Below are positions 10,830-23,549 of a DNA stretch of 64,000 nt, in pieces. Location: contig CM034138.1 in the NCBI GenBank assembly GCA_019914995.1, positions 3,782,001 to 3,846,000 of the forward strand, read 5' to 3'. The translations under genes and the position numbers were made by a program. Numbering within the stretch: the stretch's first letter is position 1; each line of letters starts with the position of its first letter. The notes under the pieces were generated by a model. The model was given only the letters and a program-made list of their open reading frames with translations. It had not been told where the DNA came from and searched no databases. Source of the stretch: Acanthochlamys bracteata. Its lineage: Eukaryota; Streptophyta; Magnoliopsida; Pandanales; Velloziaceae.

Positions 10830-13800
10830 GGGAGGGGATGCGCGCACATCCCGTTGTGCGCCGTTCGATTGCTGATTAGACGGCCCACGTGTGTGCGCTT
10901 GCGCGTAAAAGAAAACAGCATACGGGAGGGCAATTTTGTCAATTCCTTATAATTTGTCTCCTCAACGCGCTGAGGGTTTTCTTTCACATTTCTTCCTTTC
11001 TCTTCTTTGCAGCAAGCTCGCCGCTGCCTCCCACTTATCGATTTCACGCTGCCGAGCCTTCTTCTTCGTCGTAGGTTCATTCTTTCTCTTTCCTTCTCTT
11101 TTCTCTAATAACTCTCAAATCTTTCTCGCTTCAAACCCTAGAATTTCGCTCGTCGGACCGAAGCGTTCAATCGCCGGCCGACGATCGAAATTAGGGCTAG
11201 CGAACCTTAGATACTTCTTCTATTCCTTCTTTTATACCTTCTACAGTCTTCAATTTCTGCATTCGTTGCCGTTAGTCCTAATTCTTTCGTCGGGCCGGAG
11301 CTTTCAATCACCAGCCGATGATCGGAATTAGGGCTAGCGGACCATCACTTCATCTTCTTCTCTTTCTTCTATGCCATCTATAGCCTTTAATTTCTGCATT
11401 CACAACTGTTCATCGGCCGTTGGCTAGAGCGTTTGAAAACCTGCCGGCGATCAAAATTCAGGTAACATTTTAAATATATTCTTATTGCAGCATTGCAATT
11501 TGAACGTTATAACTTTAAAAAACTTTTTAACAATTTCAACAATTTTTTTGACAGTTTTTTGCCGAAGAGCTTGCTGGACGAACAGTGAGTAGTCGGTGAT
11601 CAACAATGTAATTTTAACATTCACATTGTAATTTGTTTTTGTGCAGTCGATGATCATCGTCGCTTGGATGCCAATATAATGTTAAGGCATGCAGCTTAAT
11701 TTGTCTTCTTTTTGCTAGATATGAGACTCTTGTTGTTTCATAAAAATGTTAACAGCTTCTAGTTTGTGTTTTCTATAGTAAAACAATTTTATTTGGTATA
11801 TCTCTTACCAGAACTTGCTGTCAGGTATATTTGCTTCCAATTCGATTGAGCTGTTGATTTGTGTTGGAAATATTTGTGTATTAGACATCAGAAATCTTGG
11901 ATGACCTAGTTTTTCATCTCCAACATCAACCTATTGATTACCTGAACATTAAAACATTGATATTTAAGCAGAATCTTATATGCATCCTTCTTGCAGGAAC
12001 TAGAACAAAGCTTAATAAATCTGGATTAAGGCCAAGGAGATAGCTTGTATGAACGATATTTGCATGGCAGGTTTGCCCTTTTTCTTCTTTCAATTTACTT
12101 TTAAAGTTTATTTTAATTTTTTTATGATTGCCATGCAGACTGGAAGGAGAATGTGTTGATCAGTTCCTAATTGATTTGCTATATTTCGTTGATTTCATAT
12201 TATTCTTTGCTGTTAAAGATGTTTCAATTGCTAGTGCTTCTCTGGTTCAATCATCATAAAAGTGACAGCATGTTTTCTGCTCTGGTTCAAGTTAAAGTGA
12301 AGTAGTGAGTGGTTCTGTACTCATGGCCTGTAGAGCTTCTTCTTGTTTCTGTTTTTATTTTTTGTCTAATGAATGCTGATGCTTGACCCATGATTTCTGA
12401 GTGCAAAGAGAAAGGTGAAGGAGGAGAGCTACAAGAATGTAGTGCGTTGAAGTGTGTGTGAATGATTTGTAAAATGTAATGTATAATGTTGTGAATGAAA
12501 TGTACAAATTTGTGAAAGGTTTGTATAATGAATTTTTGTTGTTATGAACGGAAGCTTGAAAGTGTAAATAAAAGTGTTGCTAATGAAATGTGAAAATGTT
12601 AGAACTTTGTTTAATGAATTATTTTGTCGTCAATGGAAGGTGAATGCTTTCATTTGGACAGTGAGTGATAAGGGAATGTGAATGTAAGAGTGAATTGTTG
12701 ATGCAAAAAAATTCTTGTTATATTGTGAGTTGTTGTGAATGCTATGTAAATAGAATGTCTAGAATTTGAGTGGACTTTTGTTGTAAATGAATTATTGTTA
12801 TATTGTGAATGTTATGCGAATAAGATGTGCAAACACATAAGCTGAGTAGGCAATGTATTACATAAATTTGAACATTTAAGCATTACAAACGAGCTCGTTA
12901 GCATTCTAGTAATACTTCAACATTCATACTTGAGTACCGCTCAAGGACATTCACCATTGCTACCCCATGAACATCAATGAACAAAAAAATATTCACACTA
13001 ACAAATTTTTTGATGCCAAAACCATTAACATTCCATTCACAATTTAAGTATTACATTTGATAGTTTTGACAATAGAATTTTTAGCAAACATAGCTCAATT
13101 TTCATAATCACATCCTCAATCAAATATTGGCCAGGTTCCGTTCACAATATTATAGTTTTATTGTTACATTCACTTCGTTACATTCACAGGAATCTTTCCA
13201 CTTGTAGTCGCATCCATCGTTGGCATTACTACAGCTTTGCAATGCTCCGAAAAATTAATGCTGAGTCGATACTGAGTTCAAAGCAGAGCTACAGAATTAT
13301 GTGGTTGCATTTGAATTTTTAACACACCTCAAACTATGATTCAAACTTACAATTCAGAATTACAAATTTTGGGTTTCCTCTCCGGAAGCTTTAGTGATGC
13401 AGCAACTAAATCACCTTTCTTGATTCAACCTATAAGAGCCGAATGTCTCATTCCAGAACAGTAACCTATAATGTTAAGAATTAGAACTTAATAAATGAGG
13501 CAAGTTAAAATGTAACTCGCCACAACTTCTGAAGAAAAGACAAGGAAGAACAGACTACCTAGTGACAATAGCTCTACAAAACACGAGATCAATGAGTTCA
13601 TGAGAAATTTGAATAAGTTTTCAAGTAGCAATATCCACCAACAAAATCTTCAAAATATATCACAAAACACAAAAGTGGTAGATTTTTAATCACAAAATGT
13701 TAAAGATATGCAGTAGGTACATTATTTTGATACAACAGAGGAAAAGAACATCCTGTATTAGATGAAATTCCATCTCCGAGAAACAAGCATCTTCTCAACC

Positions 13801-14722
13801 AAAGGGGCACATCACAACAAAGCAATCTACTTGGACAAAAAAAGATGCTTTCTTTATAGCCATCAGAATTTGCACACAGCTTTCGTCTCTAAATTGCCAA
13901 AGGAACTAATCACCACATGGAAACTCATGCAAATAAACAATCATCATAAGAACAAACATGCATTTTAAGCTTGAACAACTTTCATTACAACGTCGATTCC
14001 AATCATCAACAGACAAAAACTAATAATCATCACTGCAAGAAATAAAAAGTCTTCCTATAACATACGTTTAGTTGATCACCGACGGCACTACAAAAAAACA
14101 AATTTTATAAAAATTAAATAAATAAGAAAATAGAATTATCAACTTATATTCAGCTCCAAAGTAGAAATTGATGGTTTCCTAATCCGAATTTCGATCGTCG
14201 GTCGGCGATCGAACGCTCCGGCCGCAACGAATGAATTAAAAATTGGCGCGGTGTAAGTAGAAATTGATGATGGCATAAGGTATCGAAGAAAGAGGAAGAA
14301 AAATTTATGGTTTGTTAGCCCGAATTTCAATCGGGCCGGTGATCGAGTGTGGAGGCCGTGGCAAACAAAATTCGGGCTTGAAGCTCACGGCGGGGAAATG
14401 ATGAAATATTTGAAGAGAAATGAAGGAAGGAGATGGCAAGACGAAGATTGAAAGCAGTGGCGGAGAGCGTGCAGCAGCCGGCAGTGGAAATATTGGGAGG
14501 GAGAAGGCTCAGCAGCGAGCGAGAACGAAAAAGAGAAAAAATTTTATGGAAGAGAAAGAAGGAAGAGAAATATGGTATGCGTTGAAGAAAATACCCCTCG
14601 CACCGTACTTACGTAAATGTTTCAACTCGAGATGAACCATGACCGTTTGATCGTGATCTAACGGTCAAAAATTGGATGTGCGCGGATGTGCGCAGAACAC
14701 AGATGTGCGCGTATCTGCTCCC
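10830..14722. mobile_element. Non-autonomous MULE-like element with long inverted repeats (MULE2)
   Basis: The left end GGGAGGGGATGCGCGCACAT at 10830 matches the complement of the right end, which reads GGGAGCAGATACGCGCACAT on the minus strand from 14722. Both ends abut TA repeats. Inverted homology continues inward for several hundred bases: the GCGTTCAATCGCCGGCCGAC block near 11165 matches the complement of the region near 14195. No transposase-like frame exists inside. The 5' part (10.9-11.5 kb) looks like a pyrimidine-rich leader; 12.4-12.85 kb has low-complexity GTGAATGAAATGT-like repeats. Classified as MULE-like by its long CG-rich repeats and shared target preference with MULE1; superfamily not proven. 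Confidence 0.6.
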
Positions 14723-14920
14723 TATATATATATATAATTATGTTAACTTAATGTTATTTTTTTCAAACAGATAAAAAAGTTTTGGAAAAGTTAGTCAACA
14801 TAACTTTTATTTCTGTGACTTATAAGTTAAAAAAGTAACTTATAAATTGTTCATCCAAACATTCTTATTTTACTGTTTTCAACTTATAAGTTGAAATAAG
14901 TCTATCCAAACGGCACCTAA

Positions 14921-16860
14921 AGCTTTTTGTCATTTTACAAAAAGCTCATGTTTAGGGCAACACAGCATTGCAATAAGAAGTTTGATAGGGTCGCCGAAAT
15001 AGCGCACTCATGTAGTGTTAAATGTTCTTATATAATAATAAACGGTTGTGAGTAAAGATGGCTAATGAAAATGAAAATCTTTAAATGAGGTTATTTATAA
15101 ATACAAATCGTTAGACATGTCTCTTTTAAAGAAGGATAAAAAAATATTTTAACATATTTAGATATCTACCATGTAAAATACTTTATTTATTTGTTACTTG
15201 AAATTTGTAATTTGGATGGTCCTGATATTTGTTGCTTATTGTTAGTGCCATAATTGGTATATCCAGGCTGAACTCTTTGAGTCAATTAGGACGTAAAATC
15301 GATCTCGATCGTAAAAGAATCAGTCGTGCATGTGACCCGATTTTTCACCTGATTCGATATAGGAGGATTATGGGTTAATCCGACAATCCGTTTGCGTAGG
15401 TCGATCCGCACTATTGAAAAATATTTATATGTTTTCGCAATAGTGCTGCCGCGATGGTTTCCTCCAAGTAGAGTGTATGCAAGTCGTCTGTGGTTCGAGA
15501 CTCGTATAGTTGAACGGTATCAACGCACTAGTAGAGTGAGGTTGTAGTAGTGCGTCTACAGCAGAACAGTCATCGGCATGACAAATATCACCTTATTGAT
15601 AGCGACGACGACGTGTTGTCCATTCTAACACGTAGTGTAACGATTGACTTCAAAATCAACGGTGAACAGATGGCTGTGGTCAACGGTCTGCGGAACGTTG
15701 GCCAGTACTAATTCGAGTTAAGACTTCGGAGAGATGTTATGAAGCCGTGGCCACAGGAGTGGCGTTCTGCGACAAAGGGTTAACTATAGTAAGCGCAGCA
15801 GAAGCGAATAACGAGTCGTCATAGTGGATTATTTCGATGGCAGTAGCGTTATCGACGGCTATAGGGGAGTCCACGAAAGGTGAAAAAATAATTGGATATC
15901 TGCCGAATTTCTAATTTGTGGAGAGGAGGGCATTGTAAGTCTGGTTAGGAGCGATTACAAGAGTGTCTGTGGTGAAGGGTTTGGTTGAAATGGCATTGGT
16001 CTCCTGATCCAATCTCTCCGTGTTCTCGTGTAATATGCCCTCTATCTTCTCCAGTTGTTCCGATCTCCTTGATCGAATTCGCTGGTGGAAGAGCAGGAGG
16101 AGAGAGATCGTGCTATTGCGCCGTGGGGCTGCTTCACTGGTAACACGACAAGGAGATCGTGGAGATGGAGACAGTGAACAAATGAGGGGTCTGCTTTATG
16201 GGTAATAGGGAAATGAGAGTGAAGACGGAAAGCGATGGGATTTGAAAATGATATTGACCCGGCAGGTCGACTCGTCTATCCCCGGGTTAAACCGCAACCC
16301 ACTTCCGGACAAGTTTTCAGGTCGACATCCTGTCCGATTGTGCCAACCATGGTTAGTGTTACGTACATCAATTAGAAGTCCAATAAATATCTAAAATCTC
16401 CTAAATCCAATCACTAATTTGACCAAAGGCTTCAGTACTAATATGTTGCCATACGTCAGCACTAGCCACTTGATTCACCCTAACTCTGTTGTGTCTCCAC
16501 CTTAAAAATAGTGTCGTTGCCAACACCCGATTCCTGTCGTCGTTCACCTCCTGGGTACTGCCTTTTCTCCAACGTCCTGGCACCACAACAGTAGAAGAAA
16601 AGTTAAGTGCTCAACGCATGGAGCACTACGTTGTCCTAACCACGAATGTTTCTTTTGCCGTATCAAAAGTATCCTAGATTCCGAAGTAATGCTAAGAATT
16701 AGGGCAAAAGAGAACAAAAACTATGAATGAAAAAGGTTTTTTATTAGAATACTTGGAATGCTTACAAGTATTTGATAATTACAAGTTTTTCAATGGTTAT
16801 GGATTAGGGTGTCGTCTCATTTCTATATTAATGTAGCATTCTTTCTTTATAATAGGAGGT
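14921..16860. other. Intergenic; possible degraded repeat
   Basis: No gene recognised. A more GC-rich block at about 15240-16350 contains GACCCG- and GGTCGAC-rich ends (near 15300-15430 and 16255-16345), similar in composition to plant hAT-type nonautonomous elements. Matching termini could not be fixed. Confidence 0.35.
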
Positions 16861-16879
16861 GGAGACTACTTTGATCAAA

Positions 16880-18730
16880 CAGAAGAAATTATAAGAAAAC
16901 GAATCTTTACTGATTGAAAAATATTGATTGATAAACTTCAATCGATAAAAAATACACTTACCAATTAAAACTAATCCAGTTGGTAATTCTATACCATTAC
17001 CGTTACCGACTAACACTTTATTTGGTTGGTAATTCATTTTCATTACTAACAAGACAATATAAGTCGGCAAAAATACCAACCGAAAAATAATTATGTTGGC
17101 CATTTTACTAACCGACAGAAACTGAATTGGTAAACTTACTGACTGAAACTCTTACAGTCAATAAATTTACCGACTACAAAGCCTTTCGATCGATATATTT
17201 ATTGACTATATATTAGTTGGTAAGTTTTTCGATTTATTATGCTTCTGTGGTAACATTACCGACTCCTAATTTCTTAGTCAGTAAAGTGGGCGATTGAAAT
17301 CCATATTAGTTTGACAAAATATACAAATTAGCGACTTAATACTTTTATTTTAAAATTCAAATGCTTTTTAGTGGGTAAAATTGTGTTATGTCTATAAAGC
17401 ATATTGATTTTTCTCTTTCTCATAACTACGGGCAGTCTTCCCTTATACTTTTTATTTCTCTGCGATTTGCTCTCTCTTGGCACACGACATGATCTCGTTA
17501 GACCTCTATTTTTCCTCTTAGACGATTCACTCAAAGTGCGCTCATAAAGCGAACTTCTCTATCGGTGCCGATTTCGTTAACTATTTTAGTATTTTTCTGT
17601 TATTCTAGTATATTAGCCTATGGGTATTATTAAATCTTGAAACTTATTAGATCTTTTGGAGTAATTTCAGTTTTATTTTGGAGGTTTCTAATTAAGAAAT
17701 AAGGGGTGAAGTTTGGTTAAATAATATTACGAAAAGTGAGAGAGAGAGGAGAGAAATGTTTAAAGGATTCGTCACAGTTGCTGGATCAGTTTACTTTGTT
17801 GTGATATTTTTTCAGTGCATTTCTTTCAACTAACAACAACTCCATCTCTTAATACATTCCACTAGTTCTGCCGACGTTATTTTCGATCGTCCGTATGTCT
17901 CCGCTGCTGGTCTACCTCTTCTGTGCTCTCACTCATCAAAAGTTTTAGTATTATTTATTTGGCTTTTATGTTGATTATATGATATTAATATTGTTGCTCA
18001 CCAACTGTTCGATGAAATACTTCACATAGTCCGAATAGTCAAGGAGGCTTAGTAGTTTTTCTTATTTGATTGTTGGTAGCTTGCTTGATTATCTCAATGA
18101 AATTTAGATGCAATTTCATGCAACCCTTAATGATATTTTTTCCTATGTTATATGATTATCTTTATCTAAAATAAAAATATTTTTTTAAAAAAAAAAATTT
18201 AAACATCAATAGCTCTAAACATGGCTGGTATTGCAAGCAGATCATTCGAGAAGCTTATGAAGTCCTTTTGAACAATTGAAGAATCACTTCTATTCTTCTT
18301 GGTGCAATGATTGAGATTCTTTCTGTTATTTTTGTAAAATTGTTTCAAAAAAGTTGTTATTCTTTTGATAATTCATTATAATTGTGAATGATTTCCAAAA
18401 TTATGAAAATTTCTATATATTGATTGAATGAAATTCAATAGCACTACTACTGGTTGAAGGTCAGTAATGAATTTGATAGTGCTACATTATCGGTTACCGA
18501 CTAATATTTTTACTCAGTAATCTTTTCGACTAAAAAATTTAGACAATAGTTTATAAAATTACCGACTGAAATGATATAGTCGGTAAGTTAAACAAGTTAG
18601 CGACTAAGAAGTGTCAGTCAATAGTGAATAGTTATTTGCCATATGTTTTTGTCATTCAATGGGTAAGCGTTTTAACGACGAGTTCTTACCGACCAATTAT
18701 CGACTGACTTATTTTCAGTTGGTAATATTA
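16880..18730. mobile_element. Possible CACTA-like (En/Spm) remnant
   Basis: Two clusters (about 16900-17310 and 18440-18730) carry many copies of a short motif in both orientations, ACCGACTGAAA and TTCAGTCGGTAA-like. They flank about 1.1 kb of AT-rich noncoding DNA. Arrays of short subterminal motifs are typical of CACTA transposons, but no CACTA terminus or transposase was found, so the class is tentative. Confidence 0.4.
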
Positions 18731-18779
18731 TTTTAATATGCAAGTATAGAGAATTCTATAACTCTTTATGATATAACCT

Positions 18780-21050
18780 TACATGTGTCTTTTATGTGCC
18801 ATCCTAGTGAAGATTTCGGCCAAACCTAGCCAGCATGTGATATTCTCCTCCATTTGAGCTTGCGATGACCTCATTGCACTCCTTGAACTTTTTTGGATGG
18901 GGTCGACCAATTGCAAAGGAATGTCTTTGCGTTTTCAAGTTCTATGTTGTCATATAATAGGGCGTCATAACACGCTGTTTGGCTTCGGGCTCTAGTTCAT
19001 ATGGTGGTCAACCTTGACGCCTTTCTAGTAGCTTCTTTGGACGCTCTGCTAGTATCACGTCATTATACTCCTTAAGAACGGCTTCTATTAGATAGGTGTG
19101 GGATCCTTGGACGTGATGGCTTCCTTTCCAACATAGCCTTTCTTGAATTGCATGATGCACAATGCTTTGGTCTCTAACTCGAGTGCACGCTCCATTTGGA
19201 CTATGCACATTTGGCTCCAACATAAGATGATAACGAATTTAAAAGTCGATAAATGATAGGCATGGATTTAATTGAGGAACTTCATGGCTAGGATCTTTGT
19301 TATCAAAATCCAGATTCAAAATTTAATATCCTTCAATTTTTATATCACCAAAGTTAATCTATTTTGAAATAGGTTTTTTATTTTTTTAGTAAAATCCCAC
19401 GCAGATTGCTTGCAATCTTAATCATAAAGTCGATAAGATCGTAATTTTTTTTTACTCATACTATTTTATTTTATTTTTATTTTTATTATTTTTTTTTGGT
19501 GGGGGGGAAAGGGGGCGTGGAGAGGGGGGCTTGGTGGATTTATTTACAATTTGAGAGGTTTTGTGTAAGATGTACGGGGGTTTTCAGTTTAATTATAATT
19601 TTGAAACTTTTCTTACACGAATTATTATTATGAATTTAAAAGGGTTTTCTCTATAATTTTAAAAGTACTTCAAAAGATTTTTAAAATATTTGAGAAAGTT
19701 TATAGAAGATTTTTAAAGATATTAAAAAAACTTTATATGAACTTTATCTTTAGTAAAAATTTAAGATCCTACTTAAATTCGATTTTACATTCCTATTTTA
19801 GATCCGAATTTCGGCAATCTTCGCTAGGATTATTTGAAAATCGTCCACAAAAACTATGGAGAATTAAATGTTTCGCTCCATCTTCTAAACTTGACTAAGC
19901 GGATTGAGCGACACACACAATTAGGTTAGAGGCTAAGTTTACTGTTTTCATCATGTCATTCTCTTTCGTTCCCTAGAGGCCTAGCCGCTTACCGTACTTC
20001 AGCAACGAAGTTGTCTGTGGCTCCTATGTCAACTACGGCATGAGTGCACAGACATAAGTCATTTCTTGGTAGTTGGCTTGGGTAATGAGATGTTGAGTCT
20101 AAATGCTATAAATCACTGAGAGAGACCAAACATACTGGTGACTCTTAAACTGGTTACTCCTCGAGTTGAAATATTAAGGCGTTAAGTACCCTACGGTTTG
20201 AAAAAACTTGTACTTAATGTGGTTCGTTGCATATGAAGCACGGATTCTTTAGTATCAGCGTCATGCTCTTATCTTATCATACCTATCTCCGTCTCCATGG
20301 ATCTTCGTTGTCCTCCAATGTTGTGGCATTGATCCTACTGTTGGTCTTATCTCTCTATTTTATCATATAGACTCTTTTCCTTGATCTGGGAAGAGTAATT
20401 AGTGAGTGATACGGCTTCAATGTCAAAGTTTGTACGCCCACGCCCCTCCAAATCTACTCTTACCCAATCGTTGAGGCATCCATGATGTAAAAGTGAGAGT
20501 CTTTATCAAACATGCCATCTATCTCAAGCATAAGGGTGGTGAGTACAAGCTTGAGAGTAGAGTTGATTCAGTTCGACTAAAGTCGTCACAGGCAACCACG
20601 AGTTGCTTTCTTTGCATTTGGGAGATAAGTGCTTTCAATATTACCGCTTAAAGTCTTCATATGTCTCGATAGTTAAGATGCCTTTATCTAAGTTATCGTG
20701 CTTTCGATGCTAGCACAGTTGGATTGCGTCTCGAAGTTAAGAAGGACCCATACTTACCTTAATAGTTTCGTCTTGTACATTTTGAAAATCTCAAATATTT
20801 TAACAATAACACATTAACAATTATTTTTAAAATTTAGACAAGTCTACATTGAGTTAGCTGGATGCACGGAACCAACAAGCATACCAAATTTTCTAAGTCT
20901 ACAGAACCAATCACGAAGCCACACTTCAAGCTTTCTCTCTATTCAAGCAAGCAAATAGAGAACTTTCTTTTGCAGTTGATAAAAGACATAAAGTATCCAT
21001 TCAAAATAAGTTCGAACATTTCATCAATATCAAATAAGTGACATATTGGA
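18780..21050 (-). pseudogene. Ty3/gypsy-type retrotransposon fragment, degenerate
   Basis: On the minus strand, three landmarks appear in the right order for a gag-pol polyprotein: a CCHC-like start (CFICNEPH) near 20240, a retropepsin-like segment (VVDIGATDNFVAE) near 20030, and a protease-to-RT linker (LKEYNDVILAERPKKL) near 19055. Many stops and frameshifts separate them. No reverse transcriptase core, integrase or LTRs were recognised, so the piece appears truncated before RT. This is an old host-genome transposon relic. Confidence 0.6.
19498..19536 (+). other. G-rich tract with quadruplex potential
   Basis: Four or more G-runs (8, 5, 6 and shorter) occur within about 40 bases of otherwise AT-rich DNA, separated by 3-8 bases. 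This composition can form a G-quadruplex; no function is implied. Confidence 0.4.
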
Positions 21051-21532
21051 CAAAATCGTCGATCGTAATATCTTTCAGCTCATGCCATCTTTTGGAGATC
21101 TAATTTTTGTAATAGAAATCCAACACGTCAAAGTGTCTACATTTCAAAATTAAGGTAAATTTATTTAGTAAGAAGTCTTAAATATCGTTAAAAATAACTT
21201 ATTAGATCACATTCTAGAACGGACGGAACGGTTACACTTGATTGTGCTCGAGTCATTTTGGGTTCTTATTAGTACAAATTTGATGCAAACGCAATCAGGA
21301 CATGCAAGACTATCATAAAAGATTTTATAAATATACTTTTTATAGATTATATGGAGCAGATACTAAAGATGATATTGCAAATCTCCACGAATGAAAAGTT
21401 TCTAGTAATGACACAACTCTTACTTAGTCCAACACCGAGTTCAAATTTAATTGAGAGAATATTTTTAAGGTTTTAAAAGATTTTTTCAAAATAATGACAA
21501 AATATGACCCGTTCTGTTGGACCCAAGTGCGA

Positions 21533-21592
21533 CTTGTGCTATATGGTCACACTAGATCACACATGCGATCTAGTGACACCATATAGCACTTG
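21533..21592. repeat. Strong imperfect hairpin, 26-bp arms
   Basis: Left arm 21533-21558 and right arm 21567-21592 are complementary at nearly all positions (core GTGCTATATGGT and CACTAGATC), with an 8-base loop. The surrounding 350 bp repeats fragments of the arms (GCGACTTGTG, GCACTTGATC). Confidence 0.75.
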
Positions 21593-21599
21593 ATCATGT

Positions 21600-23459
21600 A
21601 TGATCAAGTAGTATTGTTATTGGACACAAATGCGACTTGTGTGAGCATATGTTTGTTGCACAAACACGCTAGGGTCTAATACAGTTGCTGTTAGGTAGTC
21701 GACCTTTACAAACATATGTTAGTCGCACTTGGAACGCACATTTCGCACTTGATCGCATTCAGGTCCAGTGGTATTGCACAATACATGTCACACTGGGATG
21801 AACTGAGTTGCACATGTGCATTGATAAAGACAAAATCACCTAAAAAAATACTCAGTAATCATATCTTAATTTATCTTACAAGTGTACGATTGTCATCTAC
21901 CGTATAGCAGATAACGAGTTTGTTCTAAAAAATTATTGCTAACTGTAATTAAAACTATCTATCAAAGTTGCATTTTTGTGAGCAAAAGTATATGAAACTA
22001 AAAAGGTAAAATAAAATACAGATTGTGAAAACAGAGATGAAAATAACTAGAGTTTTAAAATCCATCACTAATGCTTTAAATTAATTTTAAATAAGTGTGA
22101 TAATAGATTATATGATTGTGAAGACTTTCTACGTAATACGTTGGTCCAGTTCTCAGTTACGATTTTTATTTATGATTTTAATTTTGGTCTAGTATAAAAT
22201 TATCTCTCTCTAATGTTATTTGAACTCTTTATTTAGAATTTACTAGAGATGCATTAAATCTTGTGAAATTATAAATTATATAGTTGTATTCACTTTGATC
22301 TAATAAATACTAACTACAGTTATTAATTTTGTAATTCATAAATTATACTCCGATTAGTTCTCACGAATATAATTAATAAAATAGCGTCGATGTTAAGTCT
22401 ATTTGATCAAGCATATAAATTTAAACCCAAATATTCTTCCATACAAGAATTAAAAATTCACAATTAAATAAAAATCCATACATTACAAATATTTAAGAAA
22501 TAAATCAAATTTATTAGGATTTTATTCTTAACTCTAGTTTAAAGAGTTTAGTTATTCATATTGGGATTACAAATAAATATGAGTTTAAGAAAAATAAATC
22601 TCTGTTGTTCGTCCTATCCACTATAGATTCCCTCTTGTTCTAGATCTCTGATTTTTCACGTTTCTGCTCGACGACACTGTGCAAGAAAGCGTCGGACGTG
22701 ATCCCTCTCCCTCTGGCTGTGGCTCTATTCGTCCTTATTTTTACTTAATAAGACATTTCACGTCCAATATTGAGGTGGAGATCAATTTTGTGCTGAAGGG
22801 TTTCGCGTGTGGAGGACACTCCCTGACCTCCACGGTGCTCTTGCTAGAAAGAAAAACAAACTTCATTATCCTTTTTCTAAATAAGACTCGGTAGTGCCAT
22901 TAATAATAATTCCTCTTCCTTCTTTGCTAGACCCTATTGCTACTAATGGATTGAAATTAGTAAGACCCATACATTCTTGTTTATGTCAACTTAATGCATC
23001 ATATTGACTTCCTTGTTTGTAATTTCTCTTTGCTGAGCATCTGCATAATATAAATCACATTAAATTGTAATCATTGAAACAATTAAATAAATTCTATTAA
23101 GAATTTAAAAATACACATGATTATATTGTTATCAGTCGCACTTGAGTCCAACATCACGGTTCACATATGGTCAAAGTTTAGATTAAATCTTTAATAAAAT
23201 CTTACAAATACATTCTCCCTTCGTTCCTCAAACTCAATTTTTTTAAATAAAAGACCATTGTGCTTGCCAATCGAACTATAATATTTTTTAAAAGATTTTA
23301 CAAAATATATTATTAACTAAATTTGTAATGAGTTACAAATATCTACATGTCAAAAGCCATATAGCTTGTACATTACAAAACCTATACATCTCATACAATT
23401 GAACAAAAGACATACACCTCGTATAAATCCATATCAAAATCTATCAACAGTTGATGCTA
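21600..23459. other. Intergenic, no gene recognised
   Basis: AT-rich sequence with scattered short reading frames that show no family resemblance. The first 250 bp contain more copies of the hairpin-related motifs. Confidence 0.4.
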
Positions 23460-23549
23460 CATCATTACCGTCGTAGTTTCATTTGATTATACATTTATTT
23501 TCAACTCTATCTTTGTATTCATTATTATCTTTATCAATAACTGTCAAGT

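Larger units (their letters stand above)
3267..14917. mobile_element. Tourist-like MITE split by two nested MULE-like elements
   Basis: The outer ends are inverted: GGGGCCGTTTCGC at 3267 and, read on the minus strand from 14917, GGTGCCGTTTGGATA. Both are flanked by TAA (3264-3266 and 14918-14920), the 3-bp duplication typical of PIF/Harbinger-Tourist elements. Both halves share inner motifs such as TTTGGATRAA and AAGTTGAAA. The two halves run into TA-microsatellite at about 3437-3499 and 14723-14736, and everything between is two other elements. I infer a MITE of a few hundred bases with a central TA tract that became the target of later insertions. Confidence 0.65.

Noticed and set aside
14085-14100. 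CACTACAAAAAAAC, like a CACTA transposon terminus
   Set aside because: It lies inside MULE2 with no partner end or subterminal motif array; short enough to be chance.
15480-15560. GGTTCGAGAC stretch resembling a tRNA T-loop
   Set aside because: No matching acceptor, D or anticodon arms could be built around it; it lies in a repeat-like block.
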